A stretch of 64,000 nt of DNA. Source: Pseudomonas fragi (GTDB taxonomy: Bacteria > Pseudomonadota > Gammaproteobacteria > Pseudomonadales > Pseudomonadaceae). The stretch covers positions 1,426,001 through 1,490,000 of the forward strand of contig NZ_CP104861.1 of NCBI RefSeq assembly GCF_025426255.1. The letters run 5' to 3'. Positions 16,746-27,870 of this stretch are shown here, in pieces. Within the stretch, counting starts at the first letter, position 1. Every line of letters starts with the position of its first letter. The translations under genes were made by a program, and so were the position numbers. Under the pieces are notes generated by a model. It did not search any database, was not told the DNA's origin, and was given only the letters and a program-made list of their open reading frames with translations.

Positions 16746-18893
16746 ATGATTTACGAAGGTAAAGCCATCACGGTTACGGCTCTTGAAAGTGGCATCGTCG
16801 AACTGAAGTTCGACCTCAAGGGTGAGTCCGTCAACAAGTTCAACCGTCTAACCCTGAACGAATTGCGTCAGGCGGTAGATGCGATCAAGGCAGATGCTTC
16901 GGTCAAGGGCGTCATCGTTTCCAGCGGTAAAGACGTGTTTATCGTCGGCGCCGACATCACCGAATTCGTCGAAAACTTCAAATTGCCGGATGCCGAGCTG
17001 ATCGCTGGCAACCTGGAAGCCAACAAGATCTTCAGTGATTTCGAAGACCTCAATGTGCCTACCGTCGCGGCCATCAATGGCATCGCGTTGGGCGGCGGTC
17101 TGGAAATGTGTCTGGCTGCTGACTTCCGGGTCATGGCTGATAGCGCAAAAATCGGCCTGCCGGAAGTCAAGCTGGGCATCTACCCAGGCTTTGGCGGCAC
17201 CGTGCGCCTGCCGCGTCTGATCGGCGTTGATAACGCGGTTGAGTGGATTGCCTCGGGCAAAGAAAACCGCGCCGAAGATGCTCTGAAAGTCAGCGCCGTC
17301 GATGCTGTGGTGACTGCTGACAAGCTGGGCGCTGCCGCGCTGGACCTGATCAAGCGTGCCATCAGTGGCGAGCTGGACTACAAGGCCAAGCGCCAGCCGA
17401 AGCTGGAAAAGCTCAAGCTCAACGCAATCGAACAAATGATGGCTTTCGAAACCGCCAAAGGTTTTGTAGCTGGTCAGGCGGGTCCAAACTACCCGGCACC
17501 GGTCGAAGCAATCAAGACTATCCAGAAAGCCGCGAACTTCGGTCGTGACAAGGCGCTGGAAGTGGAAGCCGCAGGTTTTGCCAAACTGGCCAAGACCTCA
17601 GCTTCGCAATGTTTGATCGGCTTGTTCCTGAACGATCAGGAACTGAAGAAAAAAGCAAAAATCTACGACAAGATCGCCAAAGACGTGAAGCAGGCTGCCG
17701 TTCTGGGCGCTGGCATCATGGGGGGCGGTATTGCCTATCAGTCGGCTTCCAAAGGTACGCCGATCCTGATGAAAGACATCAACGAGCACGGCATCGAGCA
17801 AGGGCTGGCTGAAGCCGCCAAGCTGCTGGTAGGTCGCGTTGACAAGGGTCGCATGACCCCAGCGAAAATGGCCGAAGTGCTGAATGGCATTCGTCCTACG
17901 CTGTCTTATGGCGATTTCGGCAACGTCGACCTGGTGGTCGAAGCGGTAGTCGAGAACCCGAAGGTCAAGCAAGCCGTACTGGCGGAAGTGGAAAATCACG
18001 TTCGCGAAGACGCCATTCTGGCTTCCAACACCTCGACCATTTCCATCAGCCTGTTGGCCAAAGCCCTCAAGCGTCCGGAAAACTTCGTCGGCATGCACTT
18101 CTTTAACCCGGTGCACATGATGCCCCTGGTGGAAGTGATCCGCGGTGAGAAGTCCAGCGATCTGGCTGTAGCAACCACCGTTGCCTACGCCAAGAAAATG
18201 GGTAAAAACCCGATCGTAGTTAACGACTGCCCGGGCTTCTTGGTCAACCGTGTGCTGTTCCCGTACTTCGGCGGTTTTGCCAAGCTGGTCAGCGCCGGTG
18301 TCGACTTCGTGCGCATCGACAAGGTCATGGAAAAATTCGGCTGGCCAATGGGCCCGGCGTACCTGATGGACGTGGTCGGTATCGACACCGGCCACCACGG
18401 TCGTGACGTGATGGCTGAAGGCTTCCCGGACCGTATGAAAGACGACCGTCGTTCGGCGATTGACGCTCTGTACGAGGCCAAGCGCCTGGGTCAGAAGAAC
18501 GGCAAGGGCTTCTACGCCTACGAAGAAGACAAACGCGGCAAGCAGAAGAAAGTGGTTGATTCGAGCGTGCTTGAAGTACTCAAGCCGATCGTTTACGAGC
18601 AGCGCGACGTGAGCGACGAAGACATCATCAACTGGATGATGATCCCGTTGTGCCTGGAAACCGTGCGTTGCCTGGAAGACGGTATCGTTGAAACTGCAGC
18701 CGAGGCCGACATGGGCCTGGTGTACGGTATTGGCTTCCCGCTGTTCCGTGGCGGCGCTCTGCGCTACATCGACTCGATCGGTGTTGCAGAGTTTGTAGCA
18801 CTGGCTGATCAGTACGCTGAACTGGGCGCGCTGTACCACCCGACGGCGAAGCTGCGTGAGATGGCCAAAAACGGCCAGAGCTTCTTCGGTTAA
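16746..18893 (+). CDS. fadB: Fatty acid oxidation complex alpha subunit FadB
   Basis: A 715-residue multifunctional enzyme: enoyl-CoA hydratase/isomerase (about 1-190) and L-3-hydroxyacyl-CoA dehydrogenase (about 310-715). The hydratase glutamates are E120 ([12 protein letters not shown]) and E140 ([15 protein letters not shown]). The NAD-binding motif is [12 protein letters not shown], followed by [15 protein letters not shown] and [15 protein letters not shown], which holds the dehydrogenase histidine. It forms an alpha2-beta2 complex with FadA to run beta-oxidation. The start [10 protein letters not shown] has GGAG upstream; the open frame upstream of it is leader sequence. Confidence 0.96.
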   Translation: MIYEGKAITVTALESGIVELKFDLKGESVNKFNRLTLNELRQAVDAIKADASVKGVIVSSGKDVFIVGADITEFVENFKLPDAELIAGNLEANKIFSDFEDLNVPTVAAINGIALGGGLEMCLAADFRVMADSAKIGLPEVKLGIYPGFGGTVRLPRLIGVDNAVEWIASGKENRAEDALKVSAVDAVVTADKLGAAALDLIKRAISGELDYKAKRQPKLEKLKLNAIEQMMAFETAKGFVAGQAGPNYPAPVEAIKTIQKAANFGRDKALEVEAAGFAKLAKTSASQCLIGLFLNDQELKKKAKIYDKIAKDVKQAAVLGAGIMGGGIAYQSASKGTPILMKDINEHGIEQGLAEAAKLLVGRVDKGRMTPAKMAEVLNGIRPTLSYGDFGNVDLVVEAVVENPKVKQAVLAEVENHVREDAILASNTSTISISLLAKALKRPENFVGMHFFNPVHMMPLVEVIRGEKSSDLAVATTVAYAKKMGKNPIVVNDCPGFLVNRVLFPYFGGFAKLVSAGVDFVRIDKVMEKFGWPMGPAYLMDVVGIDTGHHGRDVMAEGFPDRMKDDRRSAIDALYEAKRLGQKNGKGFYAYEEDKRGKQKKVVDSSVLEVLKPIVYEQRDVSDEDIINWMMIPLCLETVRCLEDGIVETAAEADMGLVYGIGFPLFRGGALRYIDSIGVAEFVALADQYAELGALYHPTAKLREMAKNGQSFFG

Positions 18894-18905
18894 GCGCCCC
18901 ATTAG

Positions 18906-20096
<1,191 letters not shown>

Positions 20097-20114
20097 GCGT
20101 TGCGTTGATGGAAG

Positions 20115-20138
20115 CCGGGGCCTTGTGCCCCGGTTTTT
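20115..20138 (+). terminator. Terminator after fadA
   Basis: CCGGGGC / GCCCCGG stem with a 5-base loop followed by TTTTTG and TTTTT, 19 bases after the fadA stop. Confidence 0.9.
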
Positions 20139-20182
20139 GTTTTTAAGCGAGTTTATTTTTTTATTTGCAGAGGGGCCGCAAC

Positions 20183-20419
20183 ATGCCGCTACAACCTGGG
20201 CTCTATCAGCACTACAAAGGCCCGCAATATCGGGTATTCAGTGTGGCTCGCCATTCTGAAACCGAAGAGGACGTAGTGTTCTACCAAGCCCTGTATGGCG
20301 ATTACGGCTTTTGGGTGCGCCCGCTGAGCATGTTCCTGGAGTCAGTCATCGTCGAGGGTGAACAAGTCCCGCGCTTTGCCCTGATTCAGGCCGAAACCAG
20401 CCTTTTTTCCCGGCCATAA
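20183..20419 (+). CDS. DUF1653 domain-containing protein
   Basis: A 78-residue protein MPLQPGLYQHYKGPQYRVFS, which is the DUF1653 SH3-like fold with Y-K-G-x-x-Y-R-V and a terminal RPLSMFLE segment. Ribosome-binding sequence GAGGGG precedes the ATG at 20183. The family is small, widely conserved and uncharacterised. It lies between the fadBA terminator and topA, as in other pseudomonads (from memory). Confidence 0.88.
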   Translation: MPLQPGLYQHYKGPQYRVFSVARHSETEEDVVFYQALYGDYGFWVRPLSMFLESVIVEGEQVPRFALIQAETSLFSRP

Positions 20420-20533
20420 GGCAAGGTCGCGCAGAACCCTGTGCTTGACCTCACCTTGTAGCCACTATATATAGCGGTGCCGCGTCAGGCGCGAACCGCC
20501 TTTCACTTCTAGAATTCAGGAATTTTCTGATCC

Positions 20534-23161
20534 ATGGGCAAATCGCTGGTCATTGTGGAATCCCCGGCTAAGGCCAAGACCATCAACAAGTACTTGGGTA
20601 ACGAGTACGTGGTGAAGTCGAGTATCGGCCATATCCGAGACCTGCCCACCAGCGGTTCGGCTAGCGCCAGCAAAGAACCGGCTGCCAAGCGTGGCAAGGC
20701 AGCGGCGGGCGAAGCGTCGGCCCTGTCGCCAAAAGAGAAGGCTCAAAAGCAGCTGATCTCGCGCATGGGCGTCGATCCCGAACATGGCTGGAAAGCCAAG
20801 TACGAGATCCTGCCCGGCAAGGAAAAGGTCATCGAAGAGCTGCGCCGGCTCGCCAAGGATGCTGACACCATCTATCTCGCAACCGACTTGGATCGCGAGG
20901 GGGAAGCCATTGCCTGGCACCTGCGCGAAGCCATTGGTGGTGATGACAGCCGCTACAAGCGCGTGGTGTTCAACGAAATCACCAAGAAGGCGATTCAGGA
21001 AGCCTTCTCCAAGCCGGGTGAGCTGGATATCAACCGGGTTAACGCCCAACAGGCACGCCGCTTTCTCGACCGCGTAGTGGGTTACATGGTTTCACCGCTG
21101 CTGTGGGCCAAGGTTGCCCGTGGCCTGTCGGCTGGCCGTGTGCAATCGGTCGCCGTGAAGCTGGTGGTTGAGCGTGAGCGCGAGATTCGTGCGTTCAACC
21201 CTGAAGAGTACTGGGAAATTCACGCCGACCTTGGTACTGCCAAGGGTGCGAAAGTGCGCTTCGACGTCGCCCGTGAAAAAGGCGAGGCGTTCAAGCCGCT
21301 GAACGAAGCTCAGGCCATGGCGGCGCTGGAGAAGCTCAAGGCTTCGAACTACAGCATCGTCAAGCGTGAAGACAAGCCGACCAGTAGCAAGCCGTCGGCA
21401 CCGTTCATCACCTCCACCCTGCAACAGGCCGCGAGCAATCGTCTGGGCTACGGGGTGAAGAAAACCATGATGATGGCTCAGCGCTTGTACGAAGCGGGCT
21501 ACATCACGTACATGCGTACTGACTCCACCAACCTGTCGGTTGATGCAGTCGAGATGGCGCGTACCTACATCGAAGGCGAGTTTGGCGCGGACTACCTGCC
21601 GCCAGCACCGAACGTCTATAGCAGCAAGGAAGGCGCACAGGAGGCTCACGAAGCGATTCGTCCTTCTGACGTAAACATGCACCCGAGCAAGCTGTCGGGC
21701 ATGGAGCGCGACGCTGAGCGCCTTTACGAGCTGATCTGGCGCCAATTCGTGGCTTGCCAGATGCTACCGGCCAAATACCTGTCGACCACTGTCAGTGTGG
21801 CTGCCGGTGATTTCGAGCTGCGTGCCAAGGGCCGCATTCTGAAATTCGACGGTTACACCCGTGTGATGCCGCAAATTGCCAAACCGGGCGACGATGACGT
21901 ACTGCCGGACATGGTCCAGGGCGACGTGCTGAAACTGATCGAACTTGATCCGAGCCAGCATTTCACCAAGCCGCCTGCGCGTTACTCTGAAGCCAGCTTG
22001 GTAAAAGAGATGGAAAAGCGCGGTATTGGTCGTCCTTCGACCTACGCCGCGATCATCGGGACCATTCAGGATCGTGGTTACGTGGCGTTGCATAACCGCC
22101 GCTTCTACTCCGAAAAAATGGGCGACATCGTTACCGAACGCTTGTCCGAGAGCTTCTCCGACCTGATGGACTACGGCTTCACGGCCGGTATGGAAGAGAA
22201 CCTCGACGATGTGGCTCAGGGCGAGCGCGACTGGAAAAACGTGCTGGACGAGTTCTACGGCGACTTCAAGAAGAAGCTTGAAGTAGCGGCGGCGCCGGAA
22301 GGCGGGATGCGTGCCAACCAGCCAGTGATGACTGATATTCCATGCAAGGAATGCGGTCGTCCGATGCAGATTCGCACGGCTTCTACCGGTGTATTCCTGG
22401 GTTGCTCGGGTTACAGCCTGCCGCCTAAAGAGCGTTGCAAGGCCACCGTCAACCTGGTGCCGGGCGACGAAATCGCTGCGGACGACGAAGGCGAGTCCGA
22501 ATCCTTGGTGCTGTTGGGCAAACACCGTTGCCCGATTTGCAGCACGGCGATGGATGCTTACCTGCTGGATGAGAAGCACAAGCTGCACATCTGCGGTAAC
22601 AACCCGGATTGCGTGGGCTACGAAATCGAAGAAGGTAACTATCGCATCAAGGGCTACGAAGGTCCGAGCCTTGAATGCGACAAGTGCGGCAGCGAGATGC
22701 AGCTAAAAACCGGCCGTTTCGGCAAGTTCTTCGGCTGCACCAATGCAGAATGCAAAAACACCCGCAAGCTGCTGAAAAGCGGTGAAGCTGCGCCGCCGAA
22801 AATGGACCCGGTGAAAATGCCGGAGCTGAAGTGCGAGAAGGTCAACGACACGTATATCCTGCGTGACGGTGCTTCGGGGTTGTTCCTGGCAGCGAGCCAG
22901 TTCCCGAAAAACCGCGAGACCCGTGCGCCGCTGGTGATCGAGATTGTTCCGCACAAGGACGAGATTGATCCCAAGTACCACTTCTTGTGTGAAGCGCCGA
23001 AGAAAGACCCGGATGGCCGCCCTGCAGTGATTCGCTACAGTCGCAAGACGAAAGAGCAGTACGTGCAGACGGAAGTAGACGGCAAGCCGACTGGCTGGCG
23101 TGCGTTCTACGACGGTAATAGCTGGAAGGTAGAAGACAAGCGTAAAGAAAAAGACGCTTGA
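20534..23161 (+). CDS. topA: DNA topoisomerase I
   Basis: An 875-residue type IA topoisomerase that relaxes negative supercoils. An N-terminal TOPRIM domain ([17 protein letters not shown]; acidic triad in [15 protein letters not shown]) is followed by the active-site tyrosine Y326 in [13 protein letters not shown]. The C-terminus carries three tetracysteine zinc-ribbon motifs (CKECGRPM...C, CPICSTAM...[11 protein letters not shown]...C) and a further zinc-less ribbon repeat. An insert rich in Ala, Ser and Lys follows DLPTSG near residue 40, as in other Pseudomonas TopA. A strong terminator lies 20 bases downstream. Confidence 0.97.
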   Translation: MGKSLVIVESPAKAKTINKYLGNEYVVKSSIGHIRDLPTSGSASASKEPAAKRGKAAAGEASALSPKEKAQKQLISRMGVDPEHGWKAKYEILPGKEKVIEELRRLAKDADTIYLATDLDREGEAIAWHLREAIGGDDSRYKRVVFNEITKKAIQEAFSKPGELDINRVNAQQARRFLDRVVGYMVSPLLWAKVARGLSAGRVQSVAVKLVVEREREIRAFNPEEYWEIHADLGTAKGAKVRFDVAREKGEAFKPLNEAQAMAALEKLKASNYSIVKREDKPTSSKPSAPFITSTLQQAASNRLGYGVKKTMMMAQRLYEAGYITYMRTDSTNLSVDAVEMARTYIEGEFGADYLPPAPNVYSSKEGAQEAHEAIRPSDVNMHPSKLSGMERDAERLYELIWRQFVACQMLPAKYLSTTVSVAAGDFELRAKGRILKFDGYTRVMPQIAKPGDDDVLPDMVQGDVLKLIELDPSQHFTKPPARYSEASLVKEMEKRGIGRPSTYAAIIGTIQDRGYVALHNRRFYSEKMGDIVTERLSESFSDLMDYGFTAGMEENLDDVAQGERDWKNVLDEFYGDFKKKLEVAAAPEGGMRANQPVMTDIPCKECGRPMQIRTASTGVFLGCSGYSLPPKERCKATVNLVPGDEIAADDEGESESLVLLGKHRCPICSTAMDAYLLDEKHKLHICGNNPDCVGYEIEEGNYRIKGYEGPSLECDKCGSEMQLKTGRFGKFFGCTNAECKNTRKLLKSGEAAPPKMDPVKMPELKCEKVNDTYILRDGASGLFLAASQFPKNRETRAPLVIEIVPHKDEIDPKYHFLCEAPKKDPDGRPAVIRYSRKTKEQYVQTEVDGKPTGWRAFYDGNSWKVEDKRKEKDA

Positions 23162-23180
23162 TCCGAGCTGGTAGCTGAAT

Positions 23181-23222
23181 AAAAAACCGCGCAAGGGCTG
23201 CATGCCTTGCGCGGTTTTTTGT
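23181..23222 (+). terminator. Terminator after topA
   Basis: Stem AAAAAACCGCGCAAGGG pairing with CCTTGCGCGGTTTTTT around a short loop, with a T run; symmetrical enough to work in both directions. Confidence 0.95.
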
Positions 23223-23237
23223 TGGTGCAAGGCCTTG

Positions 23238-23380
23238 TAGCAGCTGCCGAAGGAACGAGGCTGCGTTCGAGCGCGAAGCGGTCGTAAAACCTGAACATGC
23301 GGCCTCTCAGGTAGATTGCGGCCTCTGGTTTTACGACGGCTGCGCCGCCGAACGCAGCCTCGTTCCTTCGGCAGCTGCTA
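23238..23380. repeat. Long inverted repeat, TAGCAGCTGCC family, copy 2
   Basis: Arms 23238-23269 and 23349-23380 are perfectly complementary over 32 bases; the middle differs from copy 1. It occupies most of the 305-base gap between topA and the next gene; the rest of that gap is the topA terminator and about 85 bases with no visible signal except the downstream ribosome-binding region. Confidence 0.9.
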
Positions 23381-23466
23381 CAGAGGGTTGTTAGTCCTTG
23401 CGCCAGCACAGCCTGATCCCTGAGACTGCACAACCTGCCTTTACCCTTTCGCTGTGGAGCGCCCGC

Positions 23467-23988
23467 ATGGCTCACGAACTCTATACCCGCACTAATCAGA
23501 AGATCTATTTTGCAGGCCTGGCCCTTGAGGCGATGAACAAGGCGGGGGAGGGGCGAGCCATGAATGCTCAGGCTCTGGTTCAGGCTGAGCGCGAGTCGGC
23601 GGTGTTTCATTTGTATGGCGCGCTGCTGGGTTTGTGTCACGAGATAGCGGGCTTTTATCGCCTGCCCCAGGCCAATGCACCTCGGGTCGAGTTGCTGCTC
23701 ACTCAGCAAGTGCTTGATCAGAAGGCTATTCCTGAGCTCGCAGAACTGGTTGAGTTGGCGCAAGCGCCGCAGACCTGGCTGGCGCAGCTGGTGGCCACCC
23801 ATGCCGCGCTGTATCAGCCGCTGCAGGCGCCGAAAAAGGTCAAGGCGGATGTGTTCCAGCCTTTGATCGTTGCGGTCAACCTGGAAGACGAGGCGCCCCA
23901 GGCGTTGAGCCGCGAAACAATGGAGGAGTGGCGTCAGAACCTTAAAGGTCTGGCTATCCGGTTTCGTGACGGACTCAATGAGTGTTAA
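23467..23988 (+). CDS. DUF6586-type hypothetical protein
   Basis: A 173-residue, mostly helical protein starting MAHELYTRTNQKIYFAGLAL. No transmembrane segment or known catalytic motif is seen; it has several Gln/Glu/Leu-rich helices (IPELAELVELAQAPQTWLAQ). It matches in position and length a conserved Pseudomonas protein between topA and sulA, now called DUF6586. Function unknown. The open frame reaches back to 23398, but the ATG at 23467 starts the conserved part. Confidence 0.8.
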   Translation: MAHELYTRTNQKIYFAGLALEAMNKAGEGRAMNAQALVQAERESAVFHLYGALLGLCHEIAGFYRLPQANAPRVELLLTQQVLDQKAIPELAELVELAQAPQTWLAQLVATHAALYQPLQAPKKVKADVFQPLIVAVNLEDEAPQALSRETMEEWRQNLKGLAIRFRDGLNEC

Positions 23989-24107
23989 AGGTCTAAACCG
24001 AAACGGTACAGTCATTCATCAGTCTGTAATGCAAAGCGCTACAGATCCCGGGAATTTTCCACGGGATGGCTGATATACTCCCGCGCTTTCGTGGAGAACA
24101 AATTTAT

Positions 24108-24341
24108 ATGCCAACGTCCTTTCTAGAAATTGTCGAGTTGCCAGACGGCCGCATCGAGTTGCGCCGTGCTGAAGACGAAGGGTCTTTGGTAACGCTGAAT
24201 TTTTCTGAAGATGCCAAGGCATTTCTTCAGGGTCAGCACGTAGAGGTGGCCAAAGCCATGCTCAGCGTTGGTGTGCAAATGGCGGGTCGACTGGCCGAAG
24301 GCGACCTCGAAAAAGACGATGGGCCGCGCATTCTTCATTAA
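24108..24341 (+). CDS. Small conserved hypothetical protein upstream of sulA
   Basis: A 77-residue acidic protein, MPTSFLEIVELPDGRIELRR, ending GDLEKDDGPRILH. It has GGAG about eleven bases before the ATG. It is predicted soluble, with a beta-strand start and an amphipathic helix (AKAFLQGQHVEVAKAMLSVG). No function is known to me. It converges on sulA and is a conserved neighbour of the SOS pair in Pseudomonas (from memory), but no SOS box is visible before it. Confidence 0.8.
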   Translation: MPTSFLEIVELPDGRIELRRAEDEGSLVTLNFSEDAKAFLQGQHVEVAKAMLSVGVQMAGRLAEGDLEKDDGPRILH

Positions 24342-24409
24342 GCGGCCCTGAACCGTGTGCCACAGCCAGGCCATTGCGTTCTGCACTGGCCCTGTGGCGG
24401 CGTCAGGTT

Positions 24410-24883
24410 TTAGCCCAAGCGAATATTCAAGCTTTGCCCGTGGCCTGTGCGTGCTGCGCTGATCAACTGTTGGCGTGCTGCGCTGTTCAGTGGGTTGATC
24501 CAGCTCACCACGGTGTGGCTGCGACCCAGGCGCAGCGCTTCGCAGGTGAGTTGCAAGGCGCTTTTATTGCCGTTGGGCTGCAGCAGCAAGATACGCTCGC
24601 GGTTCAGCCCGGCGTCGCGTAACCAGCTTTGAGTCAGGCTTGCAGGCGGTGCGATCAGTGTCAGCCAGCGGGCATTTTGTTGCTCGCTAAGTTCGCGCAG
24701 CATGGGAGCAAGCAGGTTCAGGCAGTTTCCGGCGGCACCGCGTAGCGACAGTTCACTGAATACTTCAGGTTCGGCGCTCCAGGGTGAGTCGAGCACGTCC
24801 TTGATCGCAGGGGCCATGGGTTGTGCCATGAACGCTTCGAACAGGGTGAGTTGTGCTGGCAGCGGTGTGTGTGGGAACTGCAT
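24410..24883 (-). CDS. sulA: SOS cell-division inhibitor SulA
   Basis: A 157-residue RecA-fold SulA protein expected to bind FtsZ and block septation during the SOS response. The core LISAARTGHGQSLNIRLG end and the ARWLTLIAPPASLTQSWLRD strand-loop match SulA/SulA-like proteins; the N-terminal about 40 residues are poorly conserved. The ATG is preceded by a near-perfect Shine-Dalgarno AAAGGAGG that overlaps the TAA stop of lexA, so translation is tightly coupled to lexA and expression is under the two LexA boxes upstream of it. Confidence 0.9.
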   Translation of the reverse strand: MQFPHTPLPAQLTLFEAFMAQPMAPAIKDVLDSPWSAEPEVFSELSLRGAAGNCLNLLAPMLRELSEQQNARWLTLIAPPASLTQSWLRDAGLNRERILLLQPNGNKSALQLTCEALRLGRSHTVVSWINPLNSAARQQLISAARTGHGQSLNIRLG

Positions 24884-24893
24884 GAAGCCTCCT

Positions 24894-25502
24894 TTAGCGG
24901 CGAATTACGCCGACGCTCAAGCCTTCAATGACCAGTTCCTGGTCTTTGAGGTTGACTTCAATCGGGGCGAATTCAGGGTTCTCGGCAATCAGCCAGACCT
25001 TGTTGCCTTCACGCTTGAAGCGTTTTACCGTGACTTCGTCGTCGATGCGGGCCACAACGATCTGGCCGTTACGGGCTTCACGGCAAGTGTGCACAGCAAG
25101 TAGATCGCCATCGAAGATGCCGACATCCTTCATGCTCATGCCTTGCACCCGCAGCAGGTAATCGGCTCGCGGATGGAAGAACGTCGGGTTGATGTTGCAC
25201 GACTCTTCGACATGCTCCAGCGCCAGAATCGGGGCGCCTGCAGCCACCCGGCCGATGATGGGCAAGGTTGACTCGTCAGATTTGGCTTCGAAGCCAGGGA
25301 TGCGAATCCCGCGCGAGGCACCGGGGGTCATCTCGATGGCACCCTTGCGAGCAAGGGCCTTGAGGTGCTCTTCGGCGGCGTTGGGGGACTTGAAGCCCAG
25401 CTCCTGTGCGATCTCGGCACGGGTGGGCGGGTATCCGTTGTCATCCAGGCATCGCTTGATGAAGGCCAGGATCTCAGCTTGGCGTGGCGTCAGTTTTAGC
25501 AT
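24894..25502 (-). CDS. lexA: LexA repressor
   Basis: A 202-residue SOS repressor and S24 peptidase. Winged-helix DNA-binding domain (residues 1-65, [12 protein letters not shown] and [13 protein letters not shown]) and latent protease domain with the cleavage site A88-G89 (VAAGAPILA), nucleophile S123 (GMSMKDVGI) and general base K160. Promoter TTGCCA-N16-TATAAT is at 25564-25537 and two CTG-N10-CAG boxes follow it. It forms the first gene of a lexA-sulA operon and is autoregulated. Confidence 0.98.
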   Translation of the reverse strand: MLKLTPRQAEILAFIKRCLDDNGYPPTRAEIAQELGFKSPNAAEEHLKALARKGAIEMTPGASRGIRIPGFEAKSDESTLPIIGRVAAGAPILALEHVEESCNINPTFFHPRADYLLRVQGMSMKDVGIFDGDLLAVHTCREARNGQIVVARIDDEVTVKRFKREGNKVWLIAENPEFAPIEVNLKDQELVIEGLSVGVIRR

Positions 25503-25512
25503 ATTGATCGCT

Positions 25513-25528
25513 CTGTCTTTTTATACAG
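25513..25528 (-). promoter_or_regulatory. LexA (SOS) box, proximal
   Basis: CTGTCTTTTTATACAG, a perfect CTG-N10-CAG site 10 bases upstream of the lexA start codon. Confidence 0.95.
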
Positions 25529-25531
25529 TGA

Positions 25532-25547
25532 CTGGGATTATATACAG
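25532..25547 (-). promoter_or_regulatory. LexA (SOS) box, distal, over the -10
   Basis: CTGGGATTATATACAG, a second perfect CTG-N10-CAG site, overlapping the TATAAT (25537-25542, minus strand) of the lexA promoter whose -35 TTGCCA is at 25559-25564. The box centres are 19 bases apart, about two helical turns. Confidence 0.95.
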
Positions 25548-25695
25548 TGAAGGCTTATTGGCAATCACCCATTTCCAGCAGTCCGCTGGACGGTCGTTGA
25601 TACGCGGTGCGGCCCGTACTTTATCAGGTGGGGCCTGGCTGGCCGAGGCTGTGGTTAAATACGAAACCGCCCGGTCGCAAAACGAATACGTCATC

Positions 25696-25739
25696 TTGAC
25701 TTTTTACAAGCTGAAACGTATGTTTCAAACAAGTGTTTA
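25696..25739 (+). promoter_or_regulatory. psrA promoter with two PsrA-type operators
   Basis: -35 TTGACT (25696-25701) and -10 TATGTT (25719-25724), 17 bases apart. GAAACGTATGTTTC (25713-25726) is a perfect palindrome of the PsrA type (G/C-AAAC-N4-GTTT-G/C) over the -10. It is followed without a gap by CAAACAAGTGTTTA (25726-25739), a second site with one edge mismatch. Negative autoregulation of psrA is known in Pseudomonas; the tandem arrangement here is direct sequence observation. Confidence 0.85.
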
Positions 25740-25762
25740 AATGTATGTCAGGCGGAGTAGTC

Positions 25763-26470
25763 ATGGCCCAGTCGGAAACCGTTGAACGTATCCTTGATGC
25801 TGCCGAGCAGCTGTTCGCGGAAAAAGGGTTTGCTGAAACCTCATTGCGGCTGATTACCAGCAAGGCCGGGGTCAACCTGGCGGCGGTCAATTACCATTTT
25901 GGTTCGAAAAAGGCGCTGATCCAGGCGGTTTTTTCGCGTTTTCTGGGGCCTTTTTGCGCCAACCTGGATCGCGAACTGGAACGCCGTCAGGCCAAGCCTC
26001 AGGGCCGGCCCAGCCTTGAAGAGTTACTGGAAATGCTGGTCGAGCAGGCACTGGTGATCCAGCCGCGCAGTGGCAATGATCTGTCGATTTTCATGCGTTT
26101 GCTGGGGCTGGCGTTCAGCCAGAGCCAAGGTCACTTGCGACGTTATATTGAAGACATGTACGGCAAGGTGTTCCGCCGCTATATGTTGCTGGTCAACGAA
26201 GCTGCCCCGCAAATTCCGCCTATCGAATTGTTCTGGCGCGTGCACTTTATGCTGGGTGCGGCGGCGTTCAGCATGTCGGGGATCAAGGCATTGCGTGCCA
26301 TCGCCGAGACCGATTTTGGCGTCAACACCTCAATTGAGCAGGTGATGCGCCTGATGGTCCCGTTCCTCGCGGCAGGCATGCGTGCTGAAAGTGGCGTTGT
26401 TGATCCTGCGATGGCTTCTGCCCAGCTTCGCCCGCGCAGTAAAACCGTGCCGGTTACCGTCAAGGTCTGA
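25763..26470 (+). CDS. psrA: TetR-family fatty-acid-responsive regulator PsrA
   Basis: A 235-residue regulator. The N-terminal TetR helix-turn-helix is AEKGFAETSLRLITSKAGVN followed by YHFGSKKALI (about 20-60); the rest is the ligand-binding domain. PsrA represses beta-oxidation genes (fadBA, etf) and its own promoter, activates rpoS, and is released by long-chain acyl-CoA or fatty acids in P. aeruginosa. Start ATG at 25763 with GGAG; the ten-codon extension to 25733 overlaps the operator. It is next to nagZ and back-to-back with lexA, and fadBA with a matching operator lies 9 kb away. Confidence 0.93.
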   Translation: MAQSETVERILDAAEQLFAEKGFAETSLRLITSKAGVNLAAVNYHFGSKKALIQAVFSRFLGPFCANLDRELERRQAKPQGRPSLEELLEMLVEQALVIQPRSGNDLSIFMRLLGLAFSQSQGHLRRYIEDMYGKVFRRYMLLVNEAAPQIPPIELFWRVHFMLGAAAFSMSGIKALRAIAETDFGVNTSIEQVMRLMVPFLAAGMRAESGVVDPAMASAQLRPRSKTVPVTVKV

Positions 26471-26639
26471 CCTGCTGCGGGTGGGCGTGGCAGCTTTGTT
26501 CCGCTAAGCTAGCTGCCATGCCCAGCCCTGACTTATTCCCGTCTCTCATTTTTCCGCTGCCTCTCTGGAGTGCGGTGCGCAAGCCTGTGCCCGCGTATCC
26601 GGATCGGGTAATGAGCACTCTCTTTCTTAAGGATTTCCC

Positions 26640-27650
26640 ATGAGTTCTGCCTTGCAAGGCTCCTTGATGGTGGACGTCGCCGGTACTTGGCTGACGGCCG
26701 AAGACCGGCAATTGCTGCGCCAGCCTGAAGTGGGCGGTTTGATCATTTTTGCACGCAATATCGAGCATCCGCGCCAGGTGCGTGAGTTGAGTGCGTCGAT
26801 TCGTGCGTTGCGCCCGGACCTGCTGCTGGCGGTTGACCAGGAAGGCGGCCGGGTGCAGCGCTTGCGTCAGGGCTTTGTGCGCCTGCCAGCGATGCGTGCC
26901 ATTGCCGATAACCCTAACGCCGAGTACCTGGCCGAGCAGTGTGGCTGGATCATGGCGACTGAAGTACTGGCCGTAGGGCTGGACTTGAGTTTTGCTCCGG
27001 TGCTGGATCTGGATTACCAGCGCAGCGCTGTGGTTGGCAGCCGTTCGTTCGAGGGCGACCCGGAGCGCGCAGCTACATTGGCCGGGGCTTTTATTCGCGG
27101 GATGAACGACGCGGGTATGGCTGCTACGGGTAAGCATTTTCCGGGGCACGGGTGGGCAGAAGCTGATTCCCACGTCGCCATTCCGACTGATGAGCGCAGC
27201 CTTGAGCAGATCCGCGCCCATGACCTGGTGCCTTTTGCGCGTCTGAGCAAGCATCTGGCAGCTGTCATGCCAGCTCACGTGATCTATCCGCAAGTGGACA
27301 GCCAGCCAGCCGGTTTTTCCCGGCGCTGGTTGCAGGACATCCTGCGCGGCGAATTGCAGTTTGACGGCGTGATCTTCAGTGACGACCTGTCGATGGCCGG
27401 CGCGCACGTGGTGGGTGATGCCGCCAGCCGTATTGAGGCTGCCTTGTCGGCTGGTTGCGACATGGGGCTGGTGTGCAACGACCGTGCTGCCGCAGAGCTT
27501 GCCCTCAGCGCAGCGCAGCGCTTGAAGGTCACTCCTTCGCCCCGGATCGCGCGCATGCGCGGCCAGGCCTGGGCCAGCACCGATTATCGCCAGAGCCCGC
27601 GTTGGTTGGTGGCGATGGGCGCTCTGAAGGATGCTCAGCTAATAGATTGA
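26640..27650 (+). CDS. nagZ: Beta-N-acetylglucosaminidase NagZ
   Basis: A 336-residue cytoplasmic GH3 hydrolase that removes GlcNAc from anhydromuropeptides in cell-wall recycling, thereby producing the AmpR inducer. The GH3 motif KHFPGHGWAEADSH (165-178; general acid-base H178) and nucleophile D248 in FSDDLSM are present, as is DQEGGRVQRL at about 66-75. AAGGA precedes the ATG. It follows psrA by 169 bases and ends before two stacked dispersed repeats. Confidence 0.95.
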   Translation: MSSALQGSLMVDVAGTWLTAEDRQLLRQPEVGGLIIFARNIEHPRQVRELSASIRALRPDLLLAVDQEGGRVQRLRQGFVRLPAMRAIADNPNAEYLAEQCGWIMATEVLAVGLDLSFAPVLDLDYQRSAVVGSRSFEGDPERAATLAGAFIRGMNDAGMAATGKHFPGHGWAEADSHVAIPTDERSLEQIRAHDLVPFARLSKHLAAVMPAHVIYPQVDSQPAGFSRRWLQDILRGELQFDGVIFSDDLSMAGAHVVGDAASRIEAALSAGCDMGLVCNDRAAAELALSAAQRLKVTPSPRIARMRGQAWASTDYRQSPRWLVAMGALKDAQLID

Positions 27651-27721
27651 CGGCATCCCTCAACCAGGGCTTAAGCAATTATTGGCGGTATAGGGCTGAT
27701 CATCAGCCCTGCATCGTTTTG

Positions 27722-27866
27722 TAGCCGCTGAGGAGCGGAGCGAGGCTGCGATCGGCGACGTAGTTGTCGTGAGATCAGACGCTGCGGTGTGCCAATTAAA
27801 TCCGGTGCTCAGGATTTGCGACTGCTGCGCAGCTGAACGCAGCCTCGTTCTACTCGTCAGCGGCTA
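27722..27866. repeat. Long inverted repeat, TAGCAGCTGCC family, copy 3 (divergent)
   Basis: Arms begin TAGCCGCTGA and share the GAGGCTGCG core, with the complementary arm CGCAGCCTCGTTCTA at the other end, but several mismatches. This is an older copy and lies directly beside the family B element at 27871. Confidence 0.75.
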
Positions 27867-27870
27867 CAGA

